This document shows positions 17,204 through 26,357 of a stretch of DNA of 32,861 bases, one piece after another; the first letter of the stretch is position 1; each line of letters begins with the position of its first letter. The notes below the pieces were generated by a model. It worked only from the letters and a program-made list of their open reading frames with translations. It made no database searches and was not told the DNA's origin. Origin of the DNA: Saprospiraceae bacterium (GTDB lineage: Bacteria; Bacteroidota; Bacteroidia; Chitinophagales; Saprospiraceae); assembly GCA_029212405.1 (NCBI GenBank), contig JARGNR010000060.1, positions 1-32,861 of the forward strand, given 5' to 3'. The position numbers and the translations under genes are program-made.

Positions 17204-17220
17204 TTGTTTACCTTTTTCAA
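17204..17220 (+). promoter_or_regulatory. TGTTTACCTTTTT element upstream of the large repeat protein
   Basis: The 13-mer at 17205-17217 is identical to those at 3246-3258 (minus) and 3451-3463, and points toward the 1007-aa secreted protein at 17416, 199 bases downstream. It is followed by AT-rich sequence with repeated ATAT steps. Confidence 0.4.
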
Positions 17221-17415
17221 TATATGGAATATATGTATGAGGAAAGCTGTAAACCAGCCTACCTAAAGTACTTATAAATCAAACTAACAATACCTATAAA
17301 TTGCAGGTTCATCATGCGAAAAAGTAGAGCAAATCACTCCAATTCCCCGAATCTCATTATAAATAGTCGTATATTTATGATGAAATCAATTATAAACACC
17401 TATACGTTATCAATT

Positions 17416-20400
17416 ATGAACAAATTCCTGCTTCAAGGAGTGATTTGTCTATCACTTGTATTTTCATTTTCTGCATTAAATGCTCAAAAGCACAGTACGT
17501 GCAACACCGCTAAATTATTACTGATGGATCAAAACTGTAATGGTAATCCACTCGGCAATGGAGTCAACACGGGAGATCCCACAGGATTTGATGACACGGA
17601 TGATAATGCATGCTCTTCTCAATACTCTAAAGGGGATGACTACATTTTTTTATATGCAGCTACCACATCTCAAGCTTTAAAATTGGATTTATTTGCCAGT
17701 GACGCTTGTGTAATTCTGGTTACCAGTCAATGTCCAACCACCGGGCAGTGTGAAGCTGTATCAACATCTATAAATAGTGAAAACCAAAGTCTAGTTACAG
17801 AAGAATTGATTCCAGGCACAAAATATTATATTCATATTTCTTCAAATGGAGATGAAAATTCTGCGGGGCAGTTTTGTCTGGATGCGGAATTGGTAACACC
17901 CCCAGCAATTCCATCGAATGATGAATGTATCAATGCAACTACATTGACATTAACCAGTGAATTAGATTGCTCTATTGTCACTCCAGGAACAGTATATCTA
18001 GCCACTGCTTCACCAGAAAATAATGCTGCTTGTGATGGCAACGAAAATGATGACGTCTGGTTTCAATTTGTAGCCGCAGCAGAAGTCTATGCCATTCGAA
18101 TAATCAATCTGGAAAACTTGAATGGAGGTGAATATTTAAAGCATTCACTATGGGAAGGAAATTGTGGATCACTAACTTTGAAAAACGATTGTCCTTTTAC
18201 AAATCAAAGTGTCCAACATGGTCTCACCATCGGCGAAACATATTATCTACGTGTCTTTACACAATTTGATGGACCTACCTCAATTGCCTTTGATATTTGC
18301 ATGAGTACCATACCATCTCCTCCCGCAAATGATGAATGCGCGAATGCAATAGAATTGTTTCCAAGTGACATTAAAGTGTGTTATGGAACAGGAACTGAAG
18401 AATTCGGGACCGTTGCTGGTGCTACCGCATCTCCAGAACCAACCAATTGTGTAGGTGCGGAAGATGACGATGTGTGGTTCAAATTTAAGGCTACCTCTAC
18501 CAATCATTTAGTCTGGAGAAAACCTAACTATTCCTATAGTACAGACTTCATTTATGATACCGCTTGGGAAGGGGAATGTGGGTCATTATCGATTATATCT
18601 TGTGATGAAACAAGCCCTTTACAAATGAACGATTTGACTATTGGAGAAACCTACTACATACGGTTGTATTCTGAGGAATCCATTCCAAGTATAAATAGAT
18701 TTGATATATGCGTTTCCACTCCTTCTGAGGATATTGAAAACGACGATTGTATAGATGCCATTACTTTGAACATACCAGAAAGTGAAACATGCGGATCACC
18801 CATATCCATCACCAATAAAGATATTACAGAGACCGATCATGAAGAAAATTCTTGTGACACCTATCTCAACTATGGTATGTGGTATGAATTTGAAGCCCCT
18901 TCTAATGGAGCTTTTGTTTTTGAATCCTTGGAAGGATCACCAGGCATTGCAGTCTATCAAGGACCTGACTGTGCAAATGCAGCCCCATTAACTGGTAAAT
19001 GTGTATCTCCATTGGAGAATGGAGGAACCGTATATGGATTAACTCCAGGAGAAGATTATTGGGCAATGGTTTGGACCAATAAACCCTACACTTTTAATAT
19101 AGAGTTTTGTATATATAGTTCTGATTGCATTGTTCCAGATTTTACTGCCGTAGTAAATGATAATTCTTGTCCAGATCTCGAAGTTACAATCGATGTCTTT
19201 GAGCTGGGAACTGCAACTTCTGTAGATGTAACGTGTGATATAGGCTTGGATTCTTACTCTGATGTTGGAACAGGCACATATAAGTTCTCTGGGTATTCTC
19301 CTGGTGTGGAAGATGTGATAACATTTTATGTTGCTGATCATAATGATCCAAGTTGCATAGATTCTATCGAGGTAACTATCCAAGATTCTTGCATTCCTAA
19401 TTGCAGTGAAGGACAAACGATTGGATGCGGAGAAAATGTATCAAACATTGATCTAACAGGTCAAGGTCAATGGTCTGTCTTTGCTTGTAATGATAATCCT
19501 TTAGCCATTGAACAAGTTTTCAGGTTCAATCCTGCTGTCAATGGCGATTATACATTATCTGTAGAAAATCTAGGGGGAACTGGATGGATCAATTATTATT
19601 ATCGAACTGATGGTGAGTGCAATAAAGATGACTGGATTTGCCTTGGTGAAGTGTATTCCACTTCCACTCAATTTACGATTCCAAATTTAGAGGCAGAACA
19701 AAAAGTCTACATTCTTTTGGATGGCCAGATTTTTTATGATGGAAGAATTCACAGTTTTAGAATAGATTGTCCTACTGCTCCATGCACTATGACGGCAAGT
19801 AGAGTGTATGTCGATGAATCAGCTGAAGGAGACAATTCAGGTTGTTCTTGGTTTAATGCCTTCCCTACGATTCAAATGGCTTTCAATGCAAAAGAACTCA
19901 ATCCTGCGATTACTGAAATCTGGGTAGCAAACGGGACCTATTATCCTACCTACAGCTTAGATAGATCAAGCTCATTTTCATTTGATGAAGATCTAAGTCT
20001 ATATGGCGGATTTGAAGGAAATGAAACTGACATAAATCAACGTAATATTGCTATGAATCCCACGATACTCTCTGGTGACCTCGGTACGACTGGAAGTATA
20101 GAAGACAACAGTCTAAATATTATTAAAATAGGAGCTATGGCAAGTGATGTAGTAATAGATGGATTTGAAATAATGCTTGGTTATGCCAATGGTTATAATC
20201 CAGGAGAAGATGTAGGGGCCGGTATCGTCTGCTATGGCAATGCAGAATTGGTGAACTGTACTATTCAACAATGTACATCTCTAAAAGAAGGAGCTGCCAT
20301 TAAACTAAATGGAGTTGGATTAACACTTACTTGTGAAGATGTAACTACCATGAATAATACATCAGGTGGCAACGGAAATGATGTTTCCATAGAAGCCAAT

Positions 20401-20439
20401 TCCACCTTGGTTGTCAAAGGAGTAACATCGATTAAATAA
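17416..20439 (+). CDS. Large secreted Cys-rich repeat protein with C-terminal beta-helix, 1007 aa
   Basis: The start at 17416 gives a clean signal peptide (MNKFLLQGVICLSLVFSFSAL, cleavage near NAQ); longer frames upstream add a non-signal extension. Residues about 26-580 contain four related units of about 137-142 residues. Three open with N-D-E/D-C-x-x-A at 168, 305 and 442, an exact 137-residue period; each has a (DD)VWFxF or MWYEFEA strand and an LTIGETYYLRV-like strand, as in PPC-like jelly rolls. A spacer and another such unit (about 660-790) follow. The last part (796-1007), starting RVYVDESAEGDNSGCSW, is the start of a choice-of-anchor/beta-helix domain. There is no T9SS sorting domain, unusual for this architecture; the C-terminus may be truncated. 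Confidence 0.82.
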   Translation: MNKFLLQGVICLSLVFSFSALNAQKHSTCNTAKLLLMDQNCNGNPLGNGVNTGDPTGFDDTDDNACSSQYSKGDDYIFLYAATTSQALKLDLFASDACVILVTSQCPTTGQCEAVSTSINSENQSLVTEELIPGTKYYIHISSNGDENSAGQFCLDAELVTPPAIPSNDECINATTLTLTSELDCSIVTPGTVYLATASPENNAACDGNENDDVWFQFVAAAEVYAIRIINLENLNGGEYLKHSLWEGNCGSLTLKNDCPFTNQSVQHGLTIGETYYLRVFTQFDGPTSIAFDICMSTIPSPPANDECANAIELFPSDIKVCYGTGTEEFGTVAGATASPEPTNCVGAEDDDVWFKFKATSTNHLVWRKPNYSYSTDFIYDTAWEGECGSLSIISCDETSPLQMNDLTIGETYYIRLYSEESIPSINRFDICVSTPSEDIENDDCIDAITLNIPESETCGSPISITNKDITETDHEENSCDTYLNYGMWYEFEAPSNGAFVFESLEGSPGIAVYQGPDCANAAPLTGKCVSPLENGGTVYGLTPGEDYWAMVWTNKPYTFNIEFCIYSSDCIVPDFTAVVNDNSCPDLEVTIDVFELGTATSVDVTCDIGLDSYSDVGTGTYKFSGYSPGVEDVITFYVADHNDPSCIDSIEVTIQDSCIPNCSEGQTIGCGENVSNIDLTGQGQWSVFACNDNPLAIEQVFRFNPAVNGDYTLSVENLGGTGWINYYYRTDGECNKDDWICLGEVYSTSTQFTIPNLEAEQKVYILLDGQIFYDGRIHSFRIDCPTAPCTMTASRVYVDESAEGDNSGCSWFNAFPTIQMAFNAKELNPAITEIWVANGTYYPTYSLDRSSSFSFDEDLSLYGGFEGNETDINQRNIAMNPTILSGDLGTTGSIEDNSLNIIKIGAMASDVVIDGFEIMLGYANGYNPGEDVGAGIVCYGNAELVNCTIQQCTSLKEGAAIKLNGVGLTLTCEDVTTMNNTSGGNGNDVSIEANSTLVVKGVTSIK

Positions 20440-20560
20440 AGATCAAGAGGTTTTATAGGACAACATACACCGATCTATCAGTAATATGAATCTATATATC
20501 TAGAATTACATCAATATTTGTATTCGTATATGTATATTTATAAGCTTTTAGAATTTGTTT

Positions 20561-21418
20561 ATGCGTTATACTGAGCTACTTCCAGATGAGATTTTTTCTC
20601 GACACATTGAATGCTTTTGGCAAATGGAATTGTCTGAGCTCAATAACCTAAAGTATACAGAATTATTAGTTCCTACCTGTACGTTTAATATCGTCTTTAT
20701 AGATAGTCCTTGTTATTTTCGGATAAAAAAGAATCAAAAATGGAAAATAACTAAACCAGGTGCTTATTTCTTGGGCCAACATAATTCTTGTATTCAATTA
20801 CGAAGTTCTCAGCCTCTTCAAATCACAGGTGTTCGGTTCAAACCATTTGCTTTTGCTCGAATCATCGACACTCCAATATTTAAATTGACTGATGAATTGA
20901 CTCCATTGGAAGAATTATTTGATACGTCTTCACTTTCACCCCTTATTACACAGATAACTACCGCAAAAAACAAGGATATCCAATTCCACCTACTCAATGA
21001 ATTGATGTTTTCATTATTTGAAAAATCTCTTTCTATTGATGAAATACTCAGAGCTCAATTAAACTATATTTTAGATCGAAAAGGGGTTCTTCAAATCAGT
21101 GAATTGTTTACTGAATTTAAAGTAAGTAAAGTTACGCTGCGCAATCATTTTGTAAATAAAGTTGGACTTACTCCGAAAAAAGTATCTCAAATTTGGCGAA
21201 TGAATCACTTCTTTCAAATTAAAGAAGATAACCCTTTACAAAATTTGACATCCCTTTGTTTGGATGCAGGTTTTTATGATCAAGCACATTTTATTAAAGA
21301 ATTTAAATTGCTATTTGGATTGACCCCAAGAAAATTTTGCCTTCAAAATGATCATTTGGTAAAGATTGCTCATCAAAATATATCTAGACGATTTACCAAT
21401 CAATACGACCCCAGATAA
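20561..21418 (+). CDS. AraC-family transcriptional regulator, 285 aa
   Basis: The N-terminal sensor (1-150) has the pattern of the DUF6597-type domain: ELLPDEIFSRHIECFWQMEL, a VPTCTFNIVF strand and an ITGVRFKPFAF strand. The C-terminal AraC DNA-binding domain (about 170-275) has two helix-turn-helices (ISELFTEFKVSKVTLRNHF and LTSLCLDAGFYDQAHFIKEF) and ends with the family signature FGLTPRKF. I start at the ATG at 20561; a TTG two codons earlier is possible. It is encoded 74 bp before the S41 peptidase gene on the same strand and may regulate it, but no operator could be identified. Confidence 0.85.
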   Translation: MRYTELLPDEIFSRHIECFWQMELSELNNLKYTELLVPTCTFNIVFIDSPCYFRIKKNQKWKITKPGAYFLGQHNSCIQLRSSQPLQITGVRFKPFAFARIIDTPIFKLTDELTPLEELFDTSSLSPLITQITTAKNKDIQFHLLNELMFSLFEKSLSIDEILRAQLNYILDRKGVLQISELFTEFKVSKVTLRNHFVNKVGLTPKKVSQIWRMNHFFQIKEDNPLQNLTSLCLDAGFYDQAHFIKEFKLLFGLTPRKFCLQNDHLVKIAHQNISRRFTNQYDPR

Positions 21419-21461
21419 TATCGACTTTACTTTTTTACAATTTTATTGCTAATTATTCTTT

Positions 21462-21469
21462 TAGTTTTG
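21462..21469 (+). promoter_or_regulatory. -7 promoter element (TAGTTTTG) of the S41 peptidase gene
   Basis: Matches TAnnTTTG, 24 bases before the ATG at 21493, implying a short leader of about 15-18 nt. It supports a separate promoter for the S41/PP2C pair downstream of the AraC gene. Confidence 0.5.
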
Positions 21470-21492
21470 AGGTATACTAACACAAATTGAAA

Positions 21493-22896
21493 ATGAAATT
21501 ATACTTCAAAATTATATTTTCCATCACCCTGTTCGCATTGGTGGCTCCTCAGAGTATTGCTCAAAGTACATCGATTACTTCTCAATATAAAAAGGAGACA
21601 ATTGAGAAACTTTCAGAGTTGATGAATGCACGATATGTGTTTCCGGAAGTTGCGAAGAAAACAGAGCTTCACCTGCTAAAACAATACGAAGAAGGGCATT
21701 TTGAACAGTTTAAAAATGATGAAGACTTTGCTGCTGCTTTGACCGAATCTGTTCAATCTATCAATAAAGATAAACATATGCGAATCCGTAAAAACAGACC
21801 CTATGTTGCTCCTGATAATACTCCTGCAAGAATGATCGAAGAACGTCTGGATCGTTTAAATAGATCCAGAGCGGCCATGGCAGGGTTCAATACAGTACAA
21901 ATATTAGAAGGAAATGTAGGATATCTGGATTATCGAGGTTTTGCAGGTTTTCCAGGAGGAAAGTCTGTAGTAGATGCCTATATGAAATTGCTCTCAAGAA
22001 GTGATGCGATTATTGTTGATCTTAGTAAAAATGGAGGAGGAGATCCGGCTATGGTCCAGTATATATGTAGTTTCTTCTTTGACACAAAAGTGCATTTAAA
22101 TAGTTTGTATTTCAGAGATGGAGATCGGACCATTGAATTTTGGACCTTAGATGAAGTAGAAGGAGAAAAAATGCCTGATATTCCATTATTTGTGATCACT
22201 AGCAATCGTACTTTTTCTGGAGCAGAAGAGTTTTCCTACAATATGCAGACTCAAAAAAGAGCTACACTTGTGGGGCAGACCACGGGAGGTGGAGCAAATC
22301 CAGGAGGAACCATGCCCATCAATGAAAATCTAAATGTATTTATCCCAGGTGGGATGGCAATCAACCCTATTACAAAGACCAATTGGGAAGGCGTGGGTGT
22401 CGTCCCAGAAGTAAAAGTTGAGCAGGACAAGGCATTTGACAAGGCATTGGAGTTGGCACAAAAAGCGGCATCAGATTTTCGAGATGCACGCACAAAAAAG
22501 TTTACTGCCCTATTTTTGCGTTTGAATACAGATTTAGAATCGTTTGAAGAAGGCAAATCAGATGAAAATATCGTAAATAGTTTGAAGGCGTGTACAGAGG
22601 CTAACCTAATGGAAGAATGGGAAATAAATATTTTGGGATACGAGTATTTAATGGAAAAAAACAAACCTTATGCTGCCAGTTCAATATTAAGAGCAAACAC
22701 CCTACTCTACCCCAACTCATCCAACGTATTTGATAGCTATGCAGAATCTTTGATGGCTATTGGTAAATTTGAATCCGCTGTAAAAAATTATAAAATGGCA
22801 GTTGAATTGGCTGAAAAAAATGGCGATAATAATCTAGAGTTATTTAAAAAGAATTTAAGCAATGCGAAAAGTAAAGTAAAAATGGAGGATAAGTAA
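21493..22896 (+). CDS. S41-family peptidase with C-terminal TPR-like region, 467 aa
   Basis: A secreted or periplasmic serine peptidase of the S41 (IRBP/tail-specific) type. The start at 21493 gives a signal peptide (MKLYFKIIFSITLFALV, cleavage after SIAQ); a TTG two codons upstream is less likely. An IRBP-type helical N-terminus (about 25-110) precedes the catalytic core (about 125-320), which shows VGYLDYRGF, DLSKNGGGDPAMVQY, the nucleophile Ser242 in TFSGAEEF, and GQTTGGGANPGG. No PDZ insertion is seen. Residues about 395-467 form two TPR-like helical hairpins (YAASSILRANTLL, FESAVKNYKMAVELAEK), an addition for protein contacts. The stop lies 23 bp before the PP2C gene, so the two are probably co-transcribed. 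Confidence 0.87.
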   Translation: MKLYFKIIFSITLFALVAPQSIAQSTSITSQYKKETIEKLSELMNARYVFPEVAKKTELHLLKQYEEGHFEQFKNDEDFAAALTESVQSINKDKHMRIRKNRPYVAPDNTPARMIEERLDRLNRSRAAMAGFNTVQILEGNVGYLDYRGFAGFPGGKSVVDAYMKLLSRSDAIIVDLSKNGGGDPAMVQYICSFFFDTKVHLNSLYFRDGDRTIEFWTLDEVEGEKMPDIPLFVITSNRTFSGAEEFSYNMQTQKRATLVGQTTGGGANPGGTMPINENLNVFIPGGMAINPITKTNWEGVGVVPEVKVEQDKAFDKALELAQKAASDFRDARTKKFTALFLRLNTDLESFEEGKSDENIVNSLKACTEANLMEEWEINILGYEYLMEKNKPYAASSILRANTLLYPNSSNVFDSYAESLMAIGKFESAVKNYKMAVELAEKNGDNNLELFKKNLSNAKSKVKMEDK

Positions 22897-22919
22897 GTAA
22901 ATGATTACTTTTGCACTTC

Positions 22920-23663
22920 ATGATGAAGATTTACCAACTCACCCATATTGGAGAGTTCCACACGGATCATAATGAAGATTTTCTTATTGTAGAAGAGCTG
23001 AATTCCAAACAATTACTTTTAGCCGTCATGGATGGTTGTTCGAGTGGCACAGATTCACATTTTGCGTCTGCGCTCATTGGAAAGTTACTTCGAAAACTTG
23101 CAAAACAAGAAGCATTTCGGGTTTTTGCGCAAAAAAATATTGCACCCATTTCCAGCGTTATAGAAACCATTTCTCTTCAACTTTTTGAAGAACTCAGGGA
23201 TGTAAATCGGTTATTGGATTTAAAATCAGATGAAGTTTTGTCTACCTTGATATTGGCTATTGTAGACAAAAACGAAAAAAGCGCAGAAGCCGTGGTTGTT
23301 GGAGACGGTGTAATCCATTTCAACGGCCAGACCATCGAATTTGAAAATGACAACAAACCCGACTACATAGGGTACCATTTAAATATGGACAAACATCTTT
23401 GGTTTCAAACCCGAACAGAACGACGAAGTTTTAAAAATATACATGACTTTTCTATCTCTACCGATGGCATTTACACATTTAAGAATTTTGACGGAAAATC
23501 ATATCCTGCATTGTCTGAAGAAGCTATTTTACATGATTTTTTTGTCGATCAGGATCATAAAAATAATCCCAACAAACTCAAAAAAAGTCTTCTCAAAATA
23601 AAGAATGTTCACGGACTACAATCAAGTGATGATTTAACTATAATTCGATTAATTTTTGGTTGA
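22920..23663 (+). CDS. PP2C-family protein serine/threonine phosphatase, 247 aa
   Basis: A cytoplasmic metal-dependent phosphatase. Motifs in order: HNEDF (about 18-22), AVMDGCSSG (about 37-45, Asp as metal ligand), STLILAIVDK, VVVGDGVI, SISTDGIYTF and SSDDLTIIRL at the C-terminus, covering the PP2C core. The usual GHGG after the first DG is replaced by CSSG, as in divergent bacterial members. Start: two adjacent ATGs at 22920 and 22923; a TTG at 22911 is less likely. Probably in an operon with the S41 peptidase gene. No partner kinase is in the window. Confidence 0.83.
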   Translation: MMKIYQLTHIGEFHTDHNEDFLIVEELNSKQLLLAVMDGCSSGTDSHFASALIGKLLRKLAKQEAFRVFAQKNIAPISSVIETISLQLFEELRDVNRLLDLKSDEVLSTLILAIVDKNEKSAEAVVVGDGVIHFNGQTIEFENDNKPDYIGYHLNMDKHLWFQTRTERRSFKNIHDFSISTDGIYTFKNFDGKSYPALSEEAILHDFFVDQDHKNNPNKLKKSLLKIKNVHGLQSSDDLTIIRLIFG

Positions 23664-24233
23664 TGAAAACTTCACCTAAGACCTTGTAGATTTAATTATT
23701 CATCGCTCCAGTTTTATGATTCTTTACTATTTTTCTAATTCCTCTATGGATCATTGATGAGTTAAAGCAAAAAGATTTTATTAGTTATGAATGGAAGAGA
23801 GCAGAAATTCAAAAAGAAGAAAATTTGTCTTTAAGAAGGACGTTGAGGAAAGACTTGATTCAATATTATCAATTGTTGAATAAAACCAATTCGGAAACAC
23901 ATGACCTCCTAGATCCTCAAAACAATTTAAGTATTTACCACTTACAATATGACCTAGTTCCTTCTGGTCTTGGAATCAATCATGGAACACTTTACTTTTA
24001 ACTATATCGAGATCCTTTTATCAAGTATTCAATATATGAAGGCTAATGTGATCCTGTTTTTCTTAATCATCTTATACCCCAAAGGACTGTCTTGCAATTG
24101 AATGTATAATTTACTTCCCTATCCAGTGCTTTTTTATTATTTTCATCCATTGCTTATTAGCAGAAAGAAAACACTATTTTGCATTAAGGCACCCCCTAAA
24201 CTCGCCTTAATTCACTTCAAAAAACCACCACTT
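23664..24233. other. Intergenic region holding a start-less open frame
   Basis: In this 570-bp gap, 23720-24001 is open on the plus strand and reads like protein (listed separately). The rest (24002-24233) is AT-rich. The long frame overlapping its end (from 24102) is only an in-frame 5' extension of the phosphoesterase gene and does not look like a signal peptide or domain. I see no terminator. Confidence 0.5.
23720..24001 (+). pseudogene. Coding-like open frame without a start codon, possibly frameshifted small gene
   Basis: From just after an in-frame TGA at 23717 to a TAA at 23999 the frame stays open for 93 codons, with a natural-looking composition: a hydrophobic start (FFTIFLIPLW), then IDELKQKDFISYEWKRAEI, a charged helical middle (ENLSLRRTLRKDLIQYYQLL) and LDPQNNLSIYHLQYDLVPSG near the end. 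No ATG is in frame in its first part. An ATG at 23716 in another frame reads MILYYFSNSSMDH before stopping at 23755, so one indel could join the two. Alternatively a TTG or ATT start is used. I do not recognise the protein. It may be a decayed membrane-anchored small protein. Confidence 0.4.
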
Positions 24234-26264
24234 ATGGACAAGCCATTCAAAAGGGTCATCACTGTAATGTTTGAAAATCAATATAGAAATTATGTCATTA
24301 AAGACCCATTTCTAAAAAAACTAGCTTCTGCAGGGGCAGATATGACCAACTATTTTGGTGCATTCCACCCCTCACAAACCAACTATTTAGCTTCATTTGC
24401 TGGAGAAATTTGTGGCGTTACCAATGATACCCCACCCGCAAAACCCTTGAAGCAAAAGACATTGGTTGATATTTTAGAAGCAAAAAGCGTTTCCTGGAAA
24501 GCTTATATGGAAGGATATCCAATAGACCGATGGAATCCAGCATGGACATCTCCCGATTATCCGGAAAGTGAACAACCTATCACTGAATACCCTCCAAAAG
24601 GGGCAAAAGATTTGTCTCGATATTATCGAAAACACAATGCGTTTGCATCTTTCCATAATGTTCAGAAAGAAGAAAAAAGATGGAATAAAATTGTGAACGA
24701 TGAAGAATTTTGGGTGGATGTAGTAAATGATACCTTACCTGAATATAGCTGGTATACTCCAGACATTTGGAATGATGGACATTACTTATACAATACGCAT
24801 ATAGATACCAATCCAAGAACAGAATTGGTCCCACAACTATCTGCATGGTTAGAACATGTATTTTTTGGGAATATCGAAACTTCAAAAATCCAAGGAGGAG
24901 CTGATTCTCAGCTGGACAATTGGGGATTGAATCTCGATGTAGATCTCTTGCTTACTGATCCTCAACAAGCATGGAAAAATTCAAATATTCCAGAAGGAAC
25001 TTTGATCGTAGTCACATTTGATGAAGCTGATTACGATGCTTCAGGCTATGACACCAATTATGATGGTCCCAATCAAATCTATACGGTACTTTTAGGGGAT
25101 ATGATTGAGCCTGGGACGGTCATTTCGACTCCTTACAATCATTATAGTCTGATTCGGACCGTTCAAGAAAATTTCAAACTGGACTCGTTAAATAAAAATG
25201 ATTTTGAAGCAAACTGGTTCAGATTTTTGTGGAAGGAAAAATTTCAATGGTCCAGCCCTATCAATACCAATTTCCCTAGTAGTTCAGCTCTGGCAATAAG
25301 TAAAACAGATCTAAGTGTTCATCTTGTATTCGCCGACTCGGATGGGGTCCTGGCAGAAAGTTTTTTAGAAAATGACACATGGTCGGCCTCTAAGCCTATT
25401 GGCATGAATACCAAAGGGTCAATTGCGATGGATACAATAGATGGAACTACGATTATGGTACTGGAAGGGAATAATGGCCAGTTACTATTTTCTGCTTATA
25501 ATCCTGCAATTAAAAAGTGGGCTGAGCCTCATTCTATCAACCAAAATACTTCTGGAAGCTTCGCATTGTCTTCATACCGAGATGTAGCCAATTCATCCAA
25601 TAAGTTGATGTTGTGTTGGGTGGATGATAATGGATTCATTCAATCTACTATTGGAGATGCTTCAGGTTTTTCTGGACCCTTGATTCCTGTCAAACAATTA
25701 ACCGATGGCCCAATGGCACTACGACAATTAGGAGCGTCATTATTTTTAGTGTACAAAGAAAGAAACACTCGAAAAATGCGTATAACCTCCTATAATGTTG
25801 GCCCCTTCAATGCTTTTGAAGCAGTCGATTTTCAAGGCAATAAAGCCCCAAATAACTATACAACTCTGCATCAATGGTCACCAACAGACTATGTAGTGGG
25901 TCATTTCTCCAAAAAAATGGCTGCGCTGGCCAACGAATATCAAAATCTTGGACAGATGGCTATGGCCACAATTTCGGGAGAAATGCATCTGGTCCATCGA
26001 GGTGGCTATGAAGATACTCCTAATGCTTTTACAGAAATGTTCGGCTTGAACGGAATCTATACGGCCTCAAGTCAATTCACCAATGGATTTGGAACGTTGG
26101 CTCAAGCAGGATGGACCTTGGAAACTGAAATGTCCGATATTACAATTGCTCCGACCAGTCCGATTGCGATGTGTGCAGGTGAATCCAAGATAGTTTTAGT
26201 TTGGTCAGACACTGTAAGCAATAATATTGTATATCGAGAAGGAGGATATAAGGAAGTAGAATGA
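24234..26264 (+). CDS. Phosphoesterase (AcpA/phospholipase-C-like) fused to a propeller-like region, 676 aa
   Basis: The N-terminal part (1-340) belongs to the phosphoesterase family of acid phosphatases and bacterial phospholipase C-type enzymes. Seen: ITVMFENQYRNY (family opening IVVxxxEN, residues 9-20), FHPSQTNYLA (44-53, HPSxxNYL nucleophile-side motif), VTFDEADYD (260-268, metal-binding DE) and YNHYSLIRTVQENFKL (301-316). The C-terminal 340 residues have repeating strands (SIAMDTIDGTTIMVLEGNNG, LMLCWVDDNGFIQ, SLFLVYKERNTRKM) like a lectin-type beta-propeller. Start at 24234 chosen for the family opening; the open frame upstream to 24102 is not signal-like. No export signal is evident, odd for this family, so the location is uncertain. 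Confidence 0.8.
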   Translation: MDKPFKRVITVMFENQYRNYVIKDPFLKKLASAGADMTNYFGAFHPSQTNYLASFAGEICGVTNDTPPAKPLKQKTLVDILEAKSVSWKAYMEGYPIDRWNPAWTSPDYPESEQPITEYPPKGAKDLSRYYRKHNAFASFHNVQKEEKRWNKIVNDEEFWVDVVNDTLPEYSWYTPDIWNDGHYLYNTHIDTNPRTELVPQLSAWLEHVFFGNIETSKIQGGADSQLDNWGLNLDVDLLLTDPQQAWKNSNIPEGTLIVVTFDEADYDASGYDTNYDGPNQIYTVLLGDMIEPGTVISTPYNHYSLIRTVQENFKLDSLNKNDFEANWFRFLWKEKFQWSSPINTNFPSSSALAISKTDLSVHLVFADSDGVLAESFLENDTWSASKPIGMNTKGSIAMDTIDGTTIMVLEGNNGQLLFSAYNPAIKKWAEPHSINQNTSGSFALSSYRDVANSSNKLMLCWVDDNGFIQSTIGDASGFSGPLIPVKQLTDGPMALRQLGASLFLVYKERNTRKMRITSYNVGPFNAFEAVDFQGNKAPNNYTTLHQWSPTDYVVGHFSKKMAALANEYQNLGQMAMATISGEMHLVHRGGYEDTPNAFTEMFGLNGIYTASSQFTNGFGTLAQAGWTLETEMSDITIAPTSPIAMCAGESKIVLVWSDTVSNNIVYREGGYKEVE

Positions 26265-26357
26265 AAATGTATCTTGATTCTTCAGAACGGAATAGAGAAT
26301 ATGTGTAAGGTAATTCCATATCTTTAGTTTTTTTCTCATTGTCTCATAAAGAAAGGA

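Noticed and set aside
24102-24233. N-terminal extension of the phosphoesterase with a hydrophobic segment
   Set aside because: The segment is broken by prolines and followed by 30 more charged and polar residues; it does not form a signal peptide and the family motif begins right after the later ATG.
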